NCBI GenBank assembly: GCA_910587695.1
Contig: CAJUNC010000003.1
Location: 86,801 to 150,800, forward strand
Source: an uncultured Lactobacillus sp.
GTDB taxonomy: Bacteria; Bacillota; Bacilli; Lactobacillales; Lactobacillaceae
Reading direction: 5' to 3'
DNA: 64,000 bases
The notes below the pieces were generated by a model. That model saw nothing but the letters and a program-made list of their open reading frames with translations. It was not told where the DNA came from and did no database searches. Made by a program: the position numbers and the translations under genes. Shown here one piece after another: positions 7,158 through 16,123 of this stretch. Numbering within the stretch: position 1 is the first letter of the stretch; each line of letters starts with the position of its first letter.

Positions 7158-7678
7158 TTATCTTTGATCTCCTTGATCCCTAAGATTTCAGATGCAAGGT
7201 CTCTCAAACTCTTTCCAAATTGTTCAATACCTTCACTGGAATTTTTGCCTTTTGCAATTGCGATAAGTGCTTTGGCAGCTTTCTGAACACCACCGGCAGC
7301 ATTTACAAATTTTTTGATTTTAGCTAATTTTAAGACACCGACAGCTGTGGTTCCAATGGCCCATGAAATAGAAGTAATGCACCACCCAAGTCCTCTTTTA
7401 GTGCGCTCCCCTGTAAATTTTAAATTTACACCATTTTCAAGCATAAAACGATCGATTTCAGCTTGATCTGACCTATCAAGCATATCTTGTGGTAATTTTT
7501 CCACTGCAGTAAGAAGAGTTACTAGCGAAGTGGGGGATAGATCAGCAAGCAAAGAATCTACCGACTGATGTGTATTTTGAGTGTTTGTTTGGCTAGCAAA
7601 TACAGGAACTGTATGCACGACTGTGAGATCAAGCAGTAGTGTGACAAAGAACAATACGACAAACTTTTGAACTTTCAT
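7148..7678 (-). CDS. Secreted preproprotein with SdpC-like layout
   Basis: Encodes 176 residues; AGGAGG lies nine bases before ATG 7678. Residues 1-28 are a Sec signal peptide ending near PVFAS. Residues 30-95 are a polar pro-region (LSPTSLVTLLTAVEKLPQDM). A basic stretch ERTKRG then precedes a hydrophobic, glycine- and alanine-rich block (GLGWCITSISWAIGTTAVGV) and an amphipathic tail (FVNAAGGVQKAAKALIAIAK). This order (signal peptide, helical pro-region, cysteine-containing hydrophobic toxin core, tail) resembles pro-SdpC, the source of the SDP toxin of Bacillus, but identity is not obvious and only one cysteine falls in the core. A new antimicrobial peptide precursor is plausible. Confidence 0.6.
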   Translation of the reverse strand: MKVQKFVVLFFVTLLLDLTVVHTVPVFASQTNTQNTHQSVDSLLADLSPTSLVTLLTAVEKLPQDMLDRSDQAEIDRFMLENGVNLKFTGERTKRGLGWCITSISWAIGTTAVGVLKLAKIKKFVNAAGGVQKAAKALIAIAKGKNSSEGIEQFGKSLRDLASEILGIKEIKDNCF

Positions 7679-7894
7679 AGCTTAACGCCTCCTAATAAAT
7701 AAACGTTACTGCATTATCCAACTATTCAAGTGATCTTTCTTTGTGAGCCAAATTATAAAAGGGATTCTCCAAAGTGTAAAGTTATAATTGTATTAAATAT
7801 AACTAATTGTTTTTTATAAGCCGAGCAAAATAAATGATTACAGCTAACTTTTAGTTATACTATAAAAGAGAAGAAAAAGTAGGAGGGTATTGTT

Positions 7895-8341
7895 ATGGAT
7901 AAAAAAGATGAGCGAACAATTGAGACTCCAAAACAAAAAGCTAACAAAGCTGTGCATACAGCAGCACTCGGAGCAGCCACGGTTGCTGTTACCCCGATCC
8001 CGTTTGCTGATGCTGTCGCTTTGATGCCGATCCAGACTGCAATGATCGTTCAGATCTACCGCGCCTATGGCAAAAAAGTATCCAAAGGTATGGTCCAAGG
8101 TGTGCTCAAATCGACTTTTGCAACGACACTGGGACGCAGTTTGGCGGGAAATTTATTTAAGCTCGTTCCTGGAGCTGGGAGCATAGTGGGTGGCACGATC
8201 AGTGCTGGAGTTGCTGTTTCCGTAACAGAAGCGATCGGGCAAGTGTTGATCAAGGAGTTTGAAGATGGCAATTCACTTGATCTTGAAAGTCTAAGTTCGG
8301 TCATCTTAACAGCGATCGCGATCGCTACCAAGAAAAAATAA
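7895..8341 (+). CDS. DUF697-like hydrophobic protein, intact copy
   Basis: Encodes 148 residues; AGGAGGG precedes ATG 7895. After a charged start (residues 1-15), residues 20-50 match the DUF697/YcjF-type signature HTAALGAATVAVTPIPFADA then LMPIQTAMIVQIYRAYGKK. A second glycine-rich hydrophobic hairpin (LVPGAGSIVGGTISAGVAVS, about 95-115) is followed by IGQVLIKEFEDGNSLDLESL and a C-terminal helix. Two hydrophobic hairpins suggest membrane association. DUF697 domains are often attached to or encoded beside GTPases. It is the intact member of a set of three in the window. The HAD gene starts 14 bases downstream and is probably co-transcribed. Confidence 0.75.
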   Translation: MDKKDERTIETPKQKANKAVHTAALGAATVAVTPIPFADAVALMPIQTAMIVQIYRAYGKKVSKGMVQGVLKSTFATTLGRSLAGNLFKLVPGAGSIVGGTISAGVAVSVTEAIGQVLIKEFEDGNSLDLESLSSVILTAIAIATKKK

Positions 8342-8354
8342 AGGGATGTATAAA

Positions 8355-9047
8355 ATGAAACGCTACAAGACGCTACTTTTTGATGTTGATGATACCTTAC
8401 TTGATTTCCATGCCGCCCAAGATCAAGCACTCGACCAACTATTTACGTCAGTCGATATCGAGCCGACCGCTACGGTAAAACAGGCCTATGCAACATATAA
8501 TCAAGGATTGTGGGAAAAGTTAGAACGAAATGAGATCACACGTGATGAGTTGATGGCGACACGGTTTCCGACTTTTTTTAAGGAGCATTTTGGCAAAAAA
8601 TTAGCTAATAATAGCTTAAATGATCGTTATTTACAGTTTTTAGCTAATGGTCATCAGGCGCTCCCTGGGGCACGGGAATTATTGGAAGATCTAGCTGGGC
8701 GTGACTATGAGCTGTATATTGTGACTAACGGTGTTAAATTCATCCAAGAAAAGCGGCTAAAGGAGTCTAAGTTTGATCAATATTTCAAACAGATTTTCAT
8801 CTCAGAGACGTTAGGTGCCCAAAAGCCGTCACAACTCTTTTTCAAACGTGCTTTTGACCAAATAGCTGGGTTTGATAAAGATAAAACTTTGATCATCGGC
8901 GACTCTTTGAGCTCAGATATGTTAGGCGGACAAAATGCTGGGATCGATACGCTATGGTTGAATCGTAAGCAACAAGTGGCTGAGCCTAAGATCAAGATCG
9001 ATCTGGAAGCTAGTTCGCTTGAGCAGATAAGTGATATTTTAAGCTAA
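8355..9047 (+). CDS. HAD-superfamily hydrolase, YjjG-type nucleotidase
   Basis: Encodes 230 residues from ATG 8355, chosen because GGG lies nine bases upstream; ATG 8346 is in frame. HAD motifs are complete: motif I DVDDT (D10, D12), motif II TNG after YELYIV, motif III lysine in LGAQKPS, and motif IV IIGDSLSSDMLGG. A C1-type cap lies between motifs I and II. Together with the length and the IFISETLGAQKPS wording it fits the YjjG family, which dephosphorylates non-canonical pyrimidine nucleotides in the cytosol. It sits directly after the DUF697-like gene, with which it need not share a function. Confidence 0.85.
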   Translation: MKRYKTLLFDVDDTLLDFHAAQDQALDQLFTSVDIEPTATVKQAYATYNQGLWEKLERNEITRDELMATRFPTFFKEHFGKKLANNSLNDRYLQFLANGHQALPGARELLEDLAGRDYELYIVTNGVKFIQEKRLKESKFDQYFKQIFISETLGAQKPSQLFFKRAFDQIAGFDKDKTLIIGDSLSSDMLGGQNAGIDTLWLNRKQQVAEPKIKIDLEASSLEQISDILS

Positions 9048-9115
9048 ATAAATGAAGTTGTAATCTCTTTGTATGAATGCTATGCTTTGGAAAAAGAAGC
9101 AAGAGGGGAAAAATC

Positions 9116-9640
9116 ATGAATTGCATAGTAGAACTATACCATTGTAATTATGAAAGCCGTGTGGAAAGTTTTTTAAAGCATAAAGAGTTACGGATCAGCC
9201 ACCATAAAGATGACAGTGAGTGGGGCGGAACGGGGATGTATTTTTGGGATAACGAAGGTAATGCAGAATATTGGAAAAAACAAAAAGATGGTAAGGCAGA
9301 TATTTTTCGTTGTTACGTTAAGTTTGATGCTAGAAATGATTTACTCGATCTGACTGATTTAAATGTTGAAAAGAGATTAGATCAATTTATACGGCTTGCT
9401 AGTAAAGAACCAAAACTACAATATTTAAAGAAAGCTTCTATTGGGGATAAAATTGATTTCTTTTGTGAAAAATGTAATGTTAAATTAGTGAAGTTTTTTG
9501 GTAAGTATCCTAAAACCCCTCAAACTGAATTGCTTGATTCAGAAAATAGGGTGCAGAAATTAACTAATCAGGTAAAGGTTATATATTGCGTAAAAGAGGG
9601 AAATGGTGGAATTTTTACTGGAAACATAGAAAAGAGTTGA
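9116..9640 (+). CDS. Putative ADP-ribosyltransferase-fold toxin of a TAC module
   Basis: Encodes 174 residues from ATG 9116, with GAGGGG nine bases upstream. The N-terminus has the pattern seen in small ADP-ribosyltransferase-like toxins: ELYHCNYESRVESFL, then 30 residues on WGGTGMYFWDNEGNAEYW, giving the H and Y of an H-Y-[E/Q]-type site. The C-terminal part (ENRVQKLTNQVKVIYCVKEG) may supply a last strand. A short downstream gene starts six bases later and a SecB-like gene lies beyond the IS607 insertion. That order (toxin, antitoxin, SecB-like chaperone) matches toxin-antitoxin-chaperone systems such as CmdTAC, whose toxin ADP-ribosylates mRNA. The assignment is inference from motif pattern and context. 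Confidence 0.5.
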   Translation: MNCIVELYHCNYESRVESFLKHKELRISHHKDDSEWGGTGMYFWDNEGNAEYWKKQKDGKADIFRCYVKFDARNDLLDLTDLNVEKRLDQFIRLASKEPKLQYLKKASIGDKIDFFCEKCNVKLVKFFGKYPKTPQTELLDSENRVQKLTNQVKVIYCVKEGNGGIFTGNIEKS

Positions 9641-9645
9641 ATGAC

Positions 9646-9903
9646 ATGTCATTGCTTAACAGAATGGATAAGCTGATCGAAGGATTAGAGTCAGGAGATA
9701 CTAAGTTCCTAGAATCCTTAGATGCTGAATTTTATGAATATGCTCAGTAGCAAAAAGAAAAACGGAATAAACAGATAAAAACTAGTATTTTATTAGATAC
9801 GGTCGTTTCTGCAACATCTAATTCACTTAAAAAGGAAAAAGGTGTTCAACAGGGGATCAAAAAATATACTACAATTAAAGTAGATCTTGATAATTTAACC
9901 TAA
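9646..9903 (+). pseudogene. Putative antitoxin of the TAC module, in-frame stop
   Basis: ATG 9646 lies six bases after the toxin stop. The frame runs 34 codons (MSLLNRMDKLIEGLESGDTK) to a TAG at 9748-9750. It then continues in the same frame for 50 more codons, charged and helical (QKEKRNKQIKTSILL), to IKVDLDNLT and TAA at 9901-9903. One nonsense change therefore separates it from an 85-residue protein, the size of typical antitoxins. If only the first 34 residues are made, antitoxin action is doubtful. The end IKVDL recalls IKIDL in the decayed sequence near 26255. No DNA-binding motif is evident. Confidence 0.5.
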
Positions 9904-10011
9904 TGAAGTAGATGTGGCTTAAGGGAGAAAATAACTGTTAATTAAATGCATTAAAATATAATCAAATGTGATGTAATATCTACAAGAAAGATAAAATGTG
10001 AGGTAGATATT

Positions 10012-10479
10012 ATGGCGATATTAAAAACAAAAGAAATAGCTGAAAGATCGGGCGTTACTGTTTTAATCCTACAACGCTGGGATAACAATGGGGCTTTAAA
10101 AACTTATTGTGCTCCCATGCTAAAGGTGTTATTCTTGATGAAATAATTACTAAAAGAAGTAATGGATAATCAAGTCGACACAATCTTTATTACCTATAAA
10201 GATAGATTTATCCGCTTTGGTTATGATTGGTTTGAAAGATTATGTAAGATGCACAATACGGAAATTGTAGTGTTAAATAACATTGAAACTAGTCCTACTC
10301 AAGAAATGATCGACGATATGATAAGTATCGTACATGTATTTTCTTGTCGCTTATATGGTTTACGTAAATATAAAAGTAAATTAAAAAATGACAGGTCTTT
10401 GAAAGTTGGTGAGAATAATGATTCGAGTTCAAAAAGTAAGGCTTTATCCAAACAAGACCATGAAAAAGGTGATCGATGA
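10012..10479 (+). pseudogene. tnpA: IS607 serine recombinase TnpA, catalytic region deleted
   Basis: The MerR-like DNA-binding start is present from ATG 10012 (MAILKTKEIAERSGVTVLIL then QRWDNNGALKTY). The frame then runs into LKVLFLMK and a stop at 10146. The recombinase resumes in another frame near 10150 with LLKEVMDNQVDTIFITYKDR, and continues through FIRFGYDWFERLC to a stop at 10477-10479. The segment with the YARVS catalytic serine and the following helices is missing (about 70 codons). The product cannot catalyse strand exchange, so the element can move only with TnpA supplied from another copy. Confidence 0.8.
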
Positions 10480-11572
10480 TTTATGTGATTATCGCAGATA
10501 TTGTTGGAATCAAGGCTTAGCTTTATGGAATGATATGTATGATAGTTCCTTGATTTTAGGGGATAAAAAGTTAAAACCTAGCGAACGTAAAGTTCGTGAT
10601 GAATTAGTAGCTAATAAAGCGGATTGGCAGTATCAATTATCAGCTCGTTGTTTACAATTATCGATCTCTGATCTAGGTAAAGCTTGGAAAAATTTCTTTG
10701 ATAAGGCACAACCAGATTGGGGCAAGCCTAAATTTAAGTCTAAAAAAGCTCCTAGACAAGGCTTTAAAACTGATCGAGCTAAGATCATTGATGGAAAATT
10801 ACGCTTAGATAAACCTCTAGGGATCAAAACTTGGTACGATATCAGATTTAAAGGGGCTAAGTCTTTAGAAGGTGATTTAAAAGTAGTTTCAATTTACCGT
10901 GAAAATGATAAATACTGGGCTAGTCTACCTTTTGAAGTAGAGATAAAAAAGAAGATCAAGACTGGTAAGCATTCAGCCGTTGACGCCAATGTCGGACATC
11001 TAAACTACACAGATGGTAAGATAAACATCTTGCCAGATAATTTGAAACGACTTTATAAACGTATCAAGTATTATCAAAGAAAATTAGCTAAAAAACGTGT
11101 GGTTAATGGAAATAAAGCTACTAAAACAAATAATTACGTTAAAACGAGAGCCAAGTTACAACGTGATTATCGCAAAGTAGCTAATATTCAACATAATATT
11201 ATCCATAAATTTACAACTAAATTAGTTAGTGATTATGACAAGATCGTAATCGAAGATTTAGATGTAAAGAAAATGCAGATGACACACGTAGCTTCTAAAG
11301 GCTTACAAAGGTCATTATTTGGTTACTTTAGACAAGTATTGATCTATAAAGCTGGCTGGTATGATAAAGAAGTAGTCTTAGCTGATAAATACTATCCAAG
11401 CACACAAAGATGTTCTGATTGCGGTCATATCAAGACTGGTGATGAAAAAATTAGTCTTGATGGTAATCAAAAATACAAAACTAAGCATAATGAATATATT
11501 TGTTATGAATGTGGTGCAGTTATGGATAGAGATGAAAATGCAGTAAAAAATCTTTTGGCTTTAATAGGTTAA
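10418..11572 (+). CDS. tnpB: TnpB RNA-guided nuclease of IS607 element
   Basis: Encodes 384 residues from ATG 10418, overlapping tnpA by 62 bases as is usual for these elements. An N-terminal helix-turn-helix/WED part (LYPNKTMKKVIDDLCDYRRY) is followed by the split RuvC site: D189 in SAVDANVG, E279 in VIEDLDVKKM and D370/D372 in VMDRDENAVKNLL. A zinc ribbon CSDC...CYEC lies between the last two. All catalytic elements are therefore kept. TnpB uses an RNA from the element's right end to cut the empty donor site and favour element retention. Here it remains intact although tnpA is dead. Confidence 0.9.
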   Translation: MIRVQKVRLYPNKTMKKVIDDLCDYRRYCWNQGLALWNDMYDSSLILGDKKLKPSERKVRDELVANKADWQYQLSARCLQLSISDLGKAWKNFFDKAQPDWGKPKFKSKKAPRQGFKTDRAKIIDGKLRLDKPLGIKTWYDIRFKGAKSLEGDLKVVSIYRENDKYWASLPFEVEIKKKIKTGKHSAVDANVGHLNYTDGKINILPDNLKRLYKRIKYYQRKLAKKRVVNGNKATKTNNYVKTRAKLQRDYRKVANIQHNIIHKFTTKLVSDYDKIVIEDLDVKKMQMTHVASKGLQRSLFGYFRQVLIYKAGWYDKEVVLADKYYPSTQRCSDCGHIKTGDEKISLDGNQKYKTKHNEYICYECGAVMDRDENAVKNLLALIG

Positions 11573-11760
11573 AAATATAACGGGGTGAGCTACACCCTTA
11601 GGCTATCTGAGCTAGTCAATGTCATTACCCTCTTGTTAGGATATGGGAACACTAGCGTTGACGGTAGTAAATAAAATTTAGGAAAGGAAAAGCTATATTT
11701 CTTTCTCAAATGTAATCATTTGAGATATTTGATTACGTTTGTTCATATTTTATATAGCAG
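11573..11760 (+). ncRNA. TnpB guide RNA (omegaRNA/reRNA) scaffold and IS607 right end
   Basis: The 188 bases after the tnpB stop are non-coding and rich in short inverted segments (GAGCTACACCC, GGCTATCTGAGC, TAGGATATGGGAAC). By analogy with known TnpB systems they form the scaffold of the guide RNA, whose guide would be the bases just past the border, from 11761 on. The same sequence with few changes stands alone at 21555-21718, and this conservation without coding capacity supports an RNA or recombination role. Confidence 0.65.
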
Positions 11761-11766
11761 TAGACT

Positions 11767-12156
11767 ATGAAACCAGCGATAGAATTAGAAAGATATGAAA
11801 TTGAAGAGTTATCTTATGTTAGAAGTGTAGATAATGAAGACTTAGGATCGGATAATTTAAAGTTGGCAATAGAATCGGGAATGACTGAGGATAGGAAAAA
11901 CGGCAAGGTCACATTAAAGGCAAAATTTGTTGATCAAGGCGAAAATAAGACGATAGTGGCTCGAGTGAGTGGGTACTTCACGATCAATTCAGAGAGTGAG
12001 CAAGAAAATTATTTGGTAGTTAATGGAGCTGCAATCGTTTTTCCTTATCTACGAAGTGCCATCTCAATGGTTTCATCTTTAGATAGTTCAGATGCTGTGT
12101 TGATCCCCACGGTAAATATACTATCCTTATTAGAAGAACAGGCGAAAGATAAGTGA
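11767..12156 (+). CDS. SecB-like chaperone of a TAC module
   Basis: Encodes 129 residues. The C-terminal half has the SecB signature: NGAAIVFPYLRSAISMVSSL followed by IPTVNILSLLEEQ corresponds to the ILFPYAREC...LAPVNFDAL region of SecB, and the preceding strands alternate as in the SecB fold. Low-GC Gram-positives lack housekeeping SecB; copies in these genomes are mostly chaperones attached to toxin-antitoxin pairs, which fits the upstream genes. ATG 11767 lies six bases after the IS607 border, so the original ribosome site has been replaced by IS sequence (no GGAGG is visible) and expression is doubtful. Outside TAC context an export role is possible but less likely. Confidence 0.65.
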   Translation: MKPAIELERYEIEELSYVRSVDNEDLGSDNLKLAIESGMTEDRKNGKVTLKAKFVDQGENKTIVARVSGYFTINSESEQENYLVVNGAAIVFPYLRSAISMVSSLDSSDAVLIPTVNILSLLEEQAKDK

Positions 12157-12211
12157 TAAAAAGGTATGTCCAACACTGACAAATTAGTTTTCAGAAAACG
12201 TGCAAAAAGTA

Positions 12212-12240
12212 TTGACAGTACCGGTTTTTATTGCTACACT
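12212..12240 (+). promoter_or_regulatory. rpoB promoter
   Basis: TTGACA (12212-12217) and TACACT (12235-12240) are 17 bases apart, about 225 bases before rpoB. Confidence 0.85.
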
Positions 12241-12362
12241 ATATAGATGCAAAAACTGTGAATTTAGATGCTTGATACGATCTATTGTCCGGATCAGGCA
12301 AACGAAGAAGCAAAAATAGTGAGGTTTATTTTATTAAACATGATCTGTTTTTGCTTTTTTTT
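12241..12362 (+). ncRNA. rpoB leader RNA with terminator, Lacto-rpoB type candidate
   Basis: The leader holds a stem CTTGAT/ATCAGG (12271-12276 with 12293-12298) and then an 11-bp stem AGCAAAAATAG/CTGTTTTTGCT (12309-12319 with 12345-12355) followed by eight T residues, a terminator shape. A conserved 'Lacto-rpoB' RNA is known in the rpoB leaders of Lactobacillales; position and the first stem fit, but I cannot verify the consensus. A terminator here means that transcripts from the promoter must read through, so attenuation of rpoBC is likely. Confidence 0.55.
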
Positions 12363-12470
12363 GCCAAAATTCACTGAAAATTTTTGCAAAAAGTTATTTG
12401 TAACATAATTGTAATATTAATTTTCAGTTGTAGCAGCAATTTACAGTAAATATTTTGAGAGGTGAACAAC

Positions 12471-15400
12471 TTGGCAGGACATTTAGTAAAATACGGCAAA
12501 CACCGTGAACGCAGAAGTTATTCTCGAATCAAAGAAGTTCTAGATCTGCCTAACTTGATCGAGATCCAAACAGACTCTTACAAATGGTTCTTAGACGAAG
12601 GTTTGCGTGAGATGTTTGAAGACATCATGCCTATCGAAGACTTCGCAGGGAACTTATCACTTGAATTTGTCGATTATCAATTGTTAGAACCAAAGTACAC
12701 GGTTGACGAAGCACGTGAACACGACGCTAACTACTCAGCACCATTACACGTTACTTTGCGTTTGATCAATAAGGAAACTGGGGAGATCAAGTCACAAGAC
12801 GTCTTCTTTGGCGATTTTCCATTGATGACAAAGCAAGGTACATTCATCATCAACGGTGCTGAACGTGTTATTGTCTCACAATTAGTTCGTTCACCCGGCG
12901 TATACTTTAACTCTGAATTAGATAAAAATGGCCGTGAAAACTACGGTACAACGGTGATCCCTAACCGTGGTGCTTGGTTGGAATACGAAACAGATGCTAA
13001 AAACGTTGCTTATGTACGTATCGACCGCACACGTAAGATCCCATTGACAGAATTGATTCGTGCTTTGGGTTACGAATCAGATTCTCAAATTCTTGAAATG
13101 CTCGGTGAAACTGATGCATTGATGAATACTTTGGAAAAAGATATCCATAAGAACATGGAAGATTCCCGTGTTGAAGAATCCTTGAAAGATATCTACGAAC
13201 GCCTACGTCCAGGCGAACCAAAGACAGCTGATTCTGCACGTAGTCTTTTGACAGCGCGTTTCTTTGATCCAAAACGTTATGATCTAGCAGCTGTTGGTCG
13301 TTATAAGATCAACAAGAAGCTTGATTTGAAGACACGTCTATTGAACACACGTGTAGCTGAAACTTTAGCTGATCCAGAAACAGGCGAGATCATCGTCAAT
13401 AAGGGTGACCTTTTAGATAAGGTAGCTATGGAAAAATTAGCTCCTTACCTCAAGCGTGATGATTTCAAGATGGTGACCTTCCATCCATCTGAAGAAGGCG
13501 TAGTCCAAGAACCAATGACTTTACAGATCATCAAGGTCTACTCTGAAACAGATCCAGAACGCGTGATCAACGTGATCGGTAACGGTAATGTACCTTTGGA
13601 ATACAAGCACATCACCCCAGCTGATATCTTGGCTTCCATGAACTACTTCTTCAACTTACAAGAAGGTTTAGGTAGCGTTGACGATATCGACCACTTGGGT
13701 AACCGTCGTATCCGTTCTGTGGGTGAATTATTACAAAACCAATTCCGTATCGGTTTGACACGGATGGAACGTGTGGTTCGTGAAAGAATGTCTATCCAAG
13801 ACATCGCAACGGTAACGCCACAACAATTGATCAACATCCGTCCAGTTGTTGCTTCGATCAAGGAATTCTTTGGTAGTTCCCAGTTATCCCAGTTCATGGA
13901 TCAAACAAACCCACTTGGCGAACTTACACATAAGCGTCGTCTTTCAGCCTTAGGGCCTGGTGGTTTGACACGTGACCGTGCTGGCTATGAAGTTCGTGAC
14001 GTTCACTATACTCACTATGGTCGTATGTGTCCGATCGAAACGCCTGAAGGTCCTAACATCGGTTTGATCAACAGTTTGTCTACCTATGCTCGTGTCAACA
14101 AATATGGTTTCGTGGAAACACCATACCGTCGTGTTTCTTGGGATACACATAAAGTTACTGATAAGATCGACTACTTGACAGCTGATGAAGAAGATAACTA
14201 TGTCGTAGCACAAGCTAACTCACCATTAAACGATGATGGTTCATTCGTTGATAATGTTGTTATGGCTCGTCATAAAGATGAAAATATCGAAATTTCCGTT
14301 GATAAAGTCGACTACATGGACGTGTCACCAAAACAAGTTGTTGCGGTCGCTACAGCATGTATTCCTTTCTTGGAAAACGATGACTCCAACCGTGCTTTGA
14401 TGGGTGCTAACATGCAGCGTCAGGCTGTTCCTTTGATCAAGCCACATGCTCCATTAGTTGGTACTGGTATCGAATACAAAGCTGCTCATGACTCCGGTGA
14501 TGCTTTGATCGCTGACCATGATGGTACAGTTGAATACGTTGATGCTCGTGAGATCCGCGTGCGTCGTGAAGATGGCTCTTTAGATACTTACAAGTTGATG
14601 AAATTCCGTCGTTCTAACGGTGGTAAGAACTACAACCAAACACCGATCGTACGTGTTGGTGACCATGTTGATGCTGATGATGTGTTAGCTGATGGTCCAT
14701 CAATGGAAGAAGGGGAATTAGCTTTAGGGCAAAACCCACTTATCGCCTTCATGACTTGGGATGGTTACAACTTCGAAGATGCTATCGCGATCAACGAACG
14801 TTTAGTTAAAGAAGATGTTTATACTTCGATCCACATCGAAGAACATGAATCCGAAGCTCGTGATACCAAACTCGGGCCTGAAGAAATGACACGTGAGATC
14901 CCTAACGTTGGTGAAGATGCGTTGAAGAACTTAGATGAGTTCGGTATCGTACGTATCGGGGCTGAAGTTAAGGATGGCGATATCTTAGTTGGTAAAGTTA
15001 CACCTAAAGGGATGACTGAATTGTCAGCTGAAGAACGCTTATTGCATGCGATCTTTGGTGAAAAAGCACGTGAAGTTCGTGATACTTCCTTACGTGTGCC
15101 TCACGGTGGTGGCGGTATCGTCCAAGACGTGAAGATCTTCACACGTGAAGCTGGCGATGAACTAGCACCTGGTGTTAACATGATGGTTCGTGTTTACATT
15201 GCACAAAAACGTAAATTACAAGTCGGTGATAAGATGGCTGGTCGTCACGGTAACAAGGGTACAGTCTCTGTTGTTATCCCTGAAGAAGATATGCCATTTA
15301 TGCCAGATGGTACACCGATCGACATCATGCTTTCTCCAATGGGTGTGCCTTCCCGTATGAACATCGGACAAGTATTAGATCTTCACTTGGGTATGGCTGC

Positions 15401-16082
15401 TCGTAAACTCGGTATCCACGTAACTTCACCAGTTTTCGATGGTGCGCGTGACGAAGATATCTGGGCTGCACTAAAAGAAGCTGGTCTTCCATCCGACGGT
15501 AAGACAGTTCTTTACGATGGTCGTACAGGTGAAGCATTCGATAACCGTGTCGCTGTCGGTGTCATGTACTACATGAAACTCGCTCACATGGTCGATGATA
15601 AGATCCACGCTCGTTCGATCGGACCTTACTCCTTGGTCACACAACAACCTCTTGGTGGTAAAGCACAATTTGGTGGCCAAAGATTTGGGGAAATGGAAGT
15701 TTGGGCCCTTGAAGCTTATGGGGCAGCTTACACCTTACAAGAGATCTTGACTTACAAGTCTGATGACGTGGTCGGCCGTGTTAAGACTTATGAAGCTATC
15801 GTTAAGGGTGAACAAATTCCACAACCAGGCGTGCCTGAATCATTCCGCGTTTTAGTTAAGGAATTACAATCACTTGGTCTTGATATGAAAGTGCTCGACG
15901 CTCAAAAACAAGAGATCGAATTGCGCGACATGGACGAAGATGATGATGACATTATGAAAGTCGATGCATTAGCTAAAGTTTCTGAAGAAGAAAAAGCTAA
16001 GCGCGAAAAAGCAGCAGCTGAAAAAGCAGCTGCTGCAGAAGGCTCAAAACCAGCCGAAGAAGAAACAAAAGTTGAAAAGTAG
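12471..16082 (+). CDS. rpoB: RNA polymerase beta subunit
   Basis: Encodes 1203 residues from TTG 12471 (product begins [11 protein letters not shown]), chosen because AGAGGTG lies seven bases upstream; a GTG at 12462 overlaps that site. All beta-subunit landmarks are present: the rifampicin pocket [20 protein letters not shown] with no resistance substitution apparent, then [11 protein letters not shown], the [13 protein letters not shown] block, the GYNFEDAI segment, and the C-terminal clamp region [20 protein letters not shown]. The acidic and alanine-rich tail after residue 1150 ([20 protein letters not shown]) is typical of lactobacilli. It forms core polymerase with rpoC 41 bases downstream and rpoA. 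Confidence 0.97.
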   Translation: MAGHLVKYGKHRERRSYSRIKEVLDLPNLIEIQTDSYKWFLDEGLREMFEDIMPIEDFAGNLSLEFVDYQLLEPKYTVDEAREHDANYSAPLHVTLRLINKETGEIKSQDVFFGDFPLMTKQGTFIINGAERVIVSQLVRSPGVYFNSELDKNGRENYGTTVIPNRGAWLEYETDAKNVAYVRIDRTRKIPLTELIRALGYESDSQILEMLGETDALMNTLEKDIHKNMEDSRVEESLKDIYERLRPGEPKTADSARSLLTARFFDPKRYDLAAVGRYKINKKLDLKTRLLNTRVAETLADPETGEIIVNKGDLLDKVAMEKLAPYLKRDDFKMVTFHPSEEGVVQEPMTLQIIKVYSETDPERVINVIGNGNVPLEYKHITPADILASMNYFFNLQEGLGSVDDIDHLGNRRIRSVGELLQNQFRIGLTRMERVVRERMSIQDIATVTPQQLINIRPVVASIKEFFGSSQLSQFMDQTNPLGELTHKRRLSALGPGGLTRDRAGYEVRDVHYTHYGRMCPIETPEGPNIGLINSLSTYARVNKYGFVETPYRRVSWDTHKVTDKIDYLTADEEDNYVVAQANSPLNDDGSFVDNVVMARHKDENIEISVDKVDYMDVSPKQVVAVATACIPFLENDDSNRALMGANMQRQAVPLIKPHAPLVGTGIEYKAAHDSGDALIADHDGTVEYVDAREIRVRREDGSLDTYKLMKFRRSNGGKNYNQTPIVRVGDHVDADDVLADGPSMEEGELALGQNPLIAFMTWDGYNFEDAIAINERLVKEDVYTSIHIEEHESEARDTKLGPEEMTREIPNVGEDALKNLDEFGIVRIGAEVKDGDILVGKVTPKGMTELSAEERLLHAIFGEKAREVRDTSLRVPHGGGGIVQDVKIFTREAGDELAPGVNMMVRVYIAQKRKLQVGDKMAGRHGNKGTVSVVIPEEDMPFMPDGTPIDIMLSPMGVPSRMNIGQVLDLHLGMAARKLGIHVTSPVFDGARDEDIWAALKEAGLPSDGKTVLYDGRTGEAFDNRVAVGVMYYMKLAHMVDDKIHARSIGPYSLVTQQPLGGKAQFGGQRFGEMEVWALEAYGAAYTLQEILTYKSDDVVGRVKTYEAIVKGEQIPQPGVPESFRVLVKELQSLGLDMKVLDAQKQEIELRDMDEDDDDIMKVDALAKVSEEEKAKREKAAAEKAAAAEGSKPAEEETKVEK

Positions 16083-16123
16083 TAAACACTCGTATTTCAA
16101 AATAAGAAAGGGAGGTCGGTCCT

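Larger units (their letters stand above)
9923..11760 (+). mobile_element. IS607-family insertion sequence with damaged tnpA
   Basis: The element runs from the GGGAG/AATAACTGTTAAT left end to a right end finishing ...TTTTATATAGCAG. The left end is nearly repeated at 63947-64000 and the right end at 21555-21718, which fixes both borders. It contains a tnpA remnant and an intact tnpB. TAATCAAA/TTTGATTA-type inverted motifs near both ends are probable recombinase sites. No target duplication is expected for IS607 and none is seen. It sits between the putative antitoxin and the SecB-like gene. Confidence 0.8.

Noticed and set aside
12269..12409. A 46-codon leader peptide frame in the rpoB leader
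   Set aside because: No ribosome site, and it runs through the terminator hairpin; treated as chance, though mentioned as part of the leader.
12997..15680. Several minus-strand frames within rpoB
   Set aside because: They lie opposite a conserved gene with strong codon bias and have no start signals.
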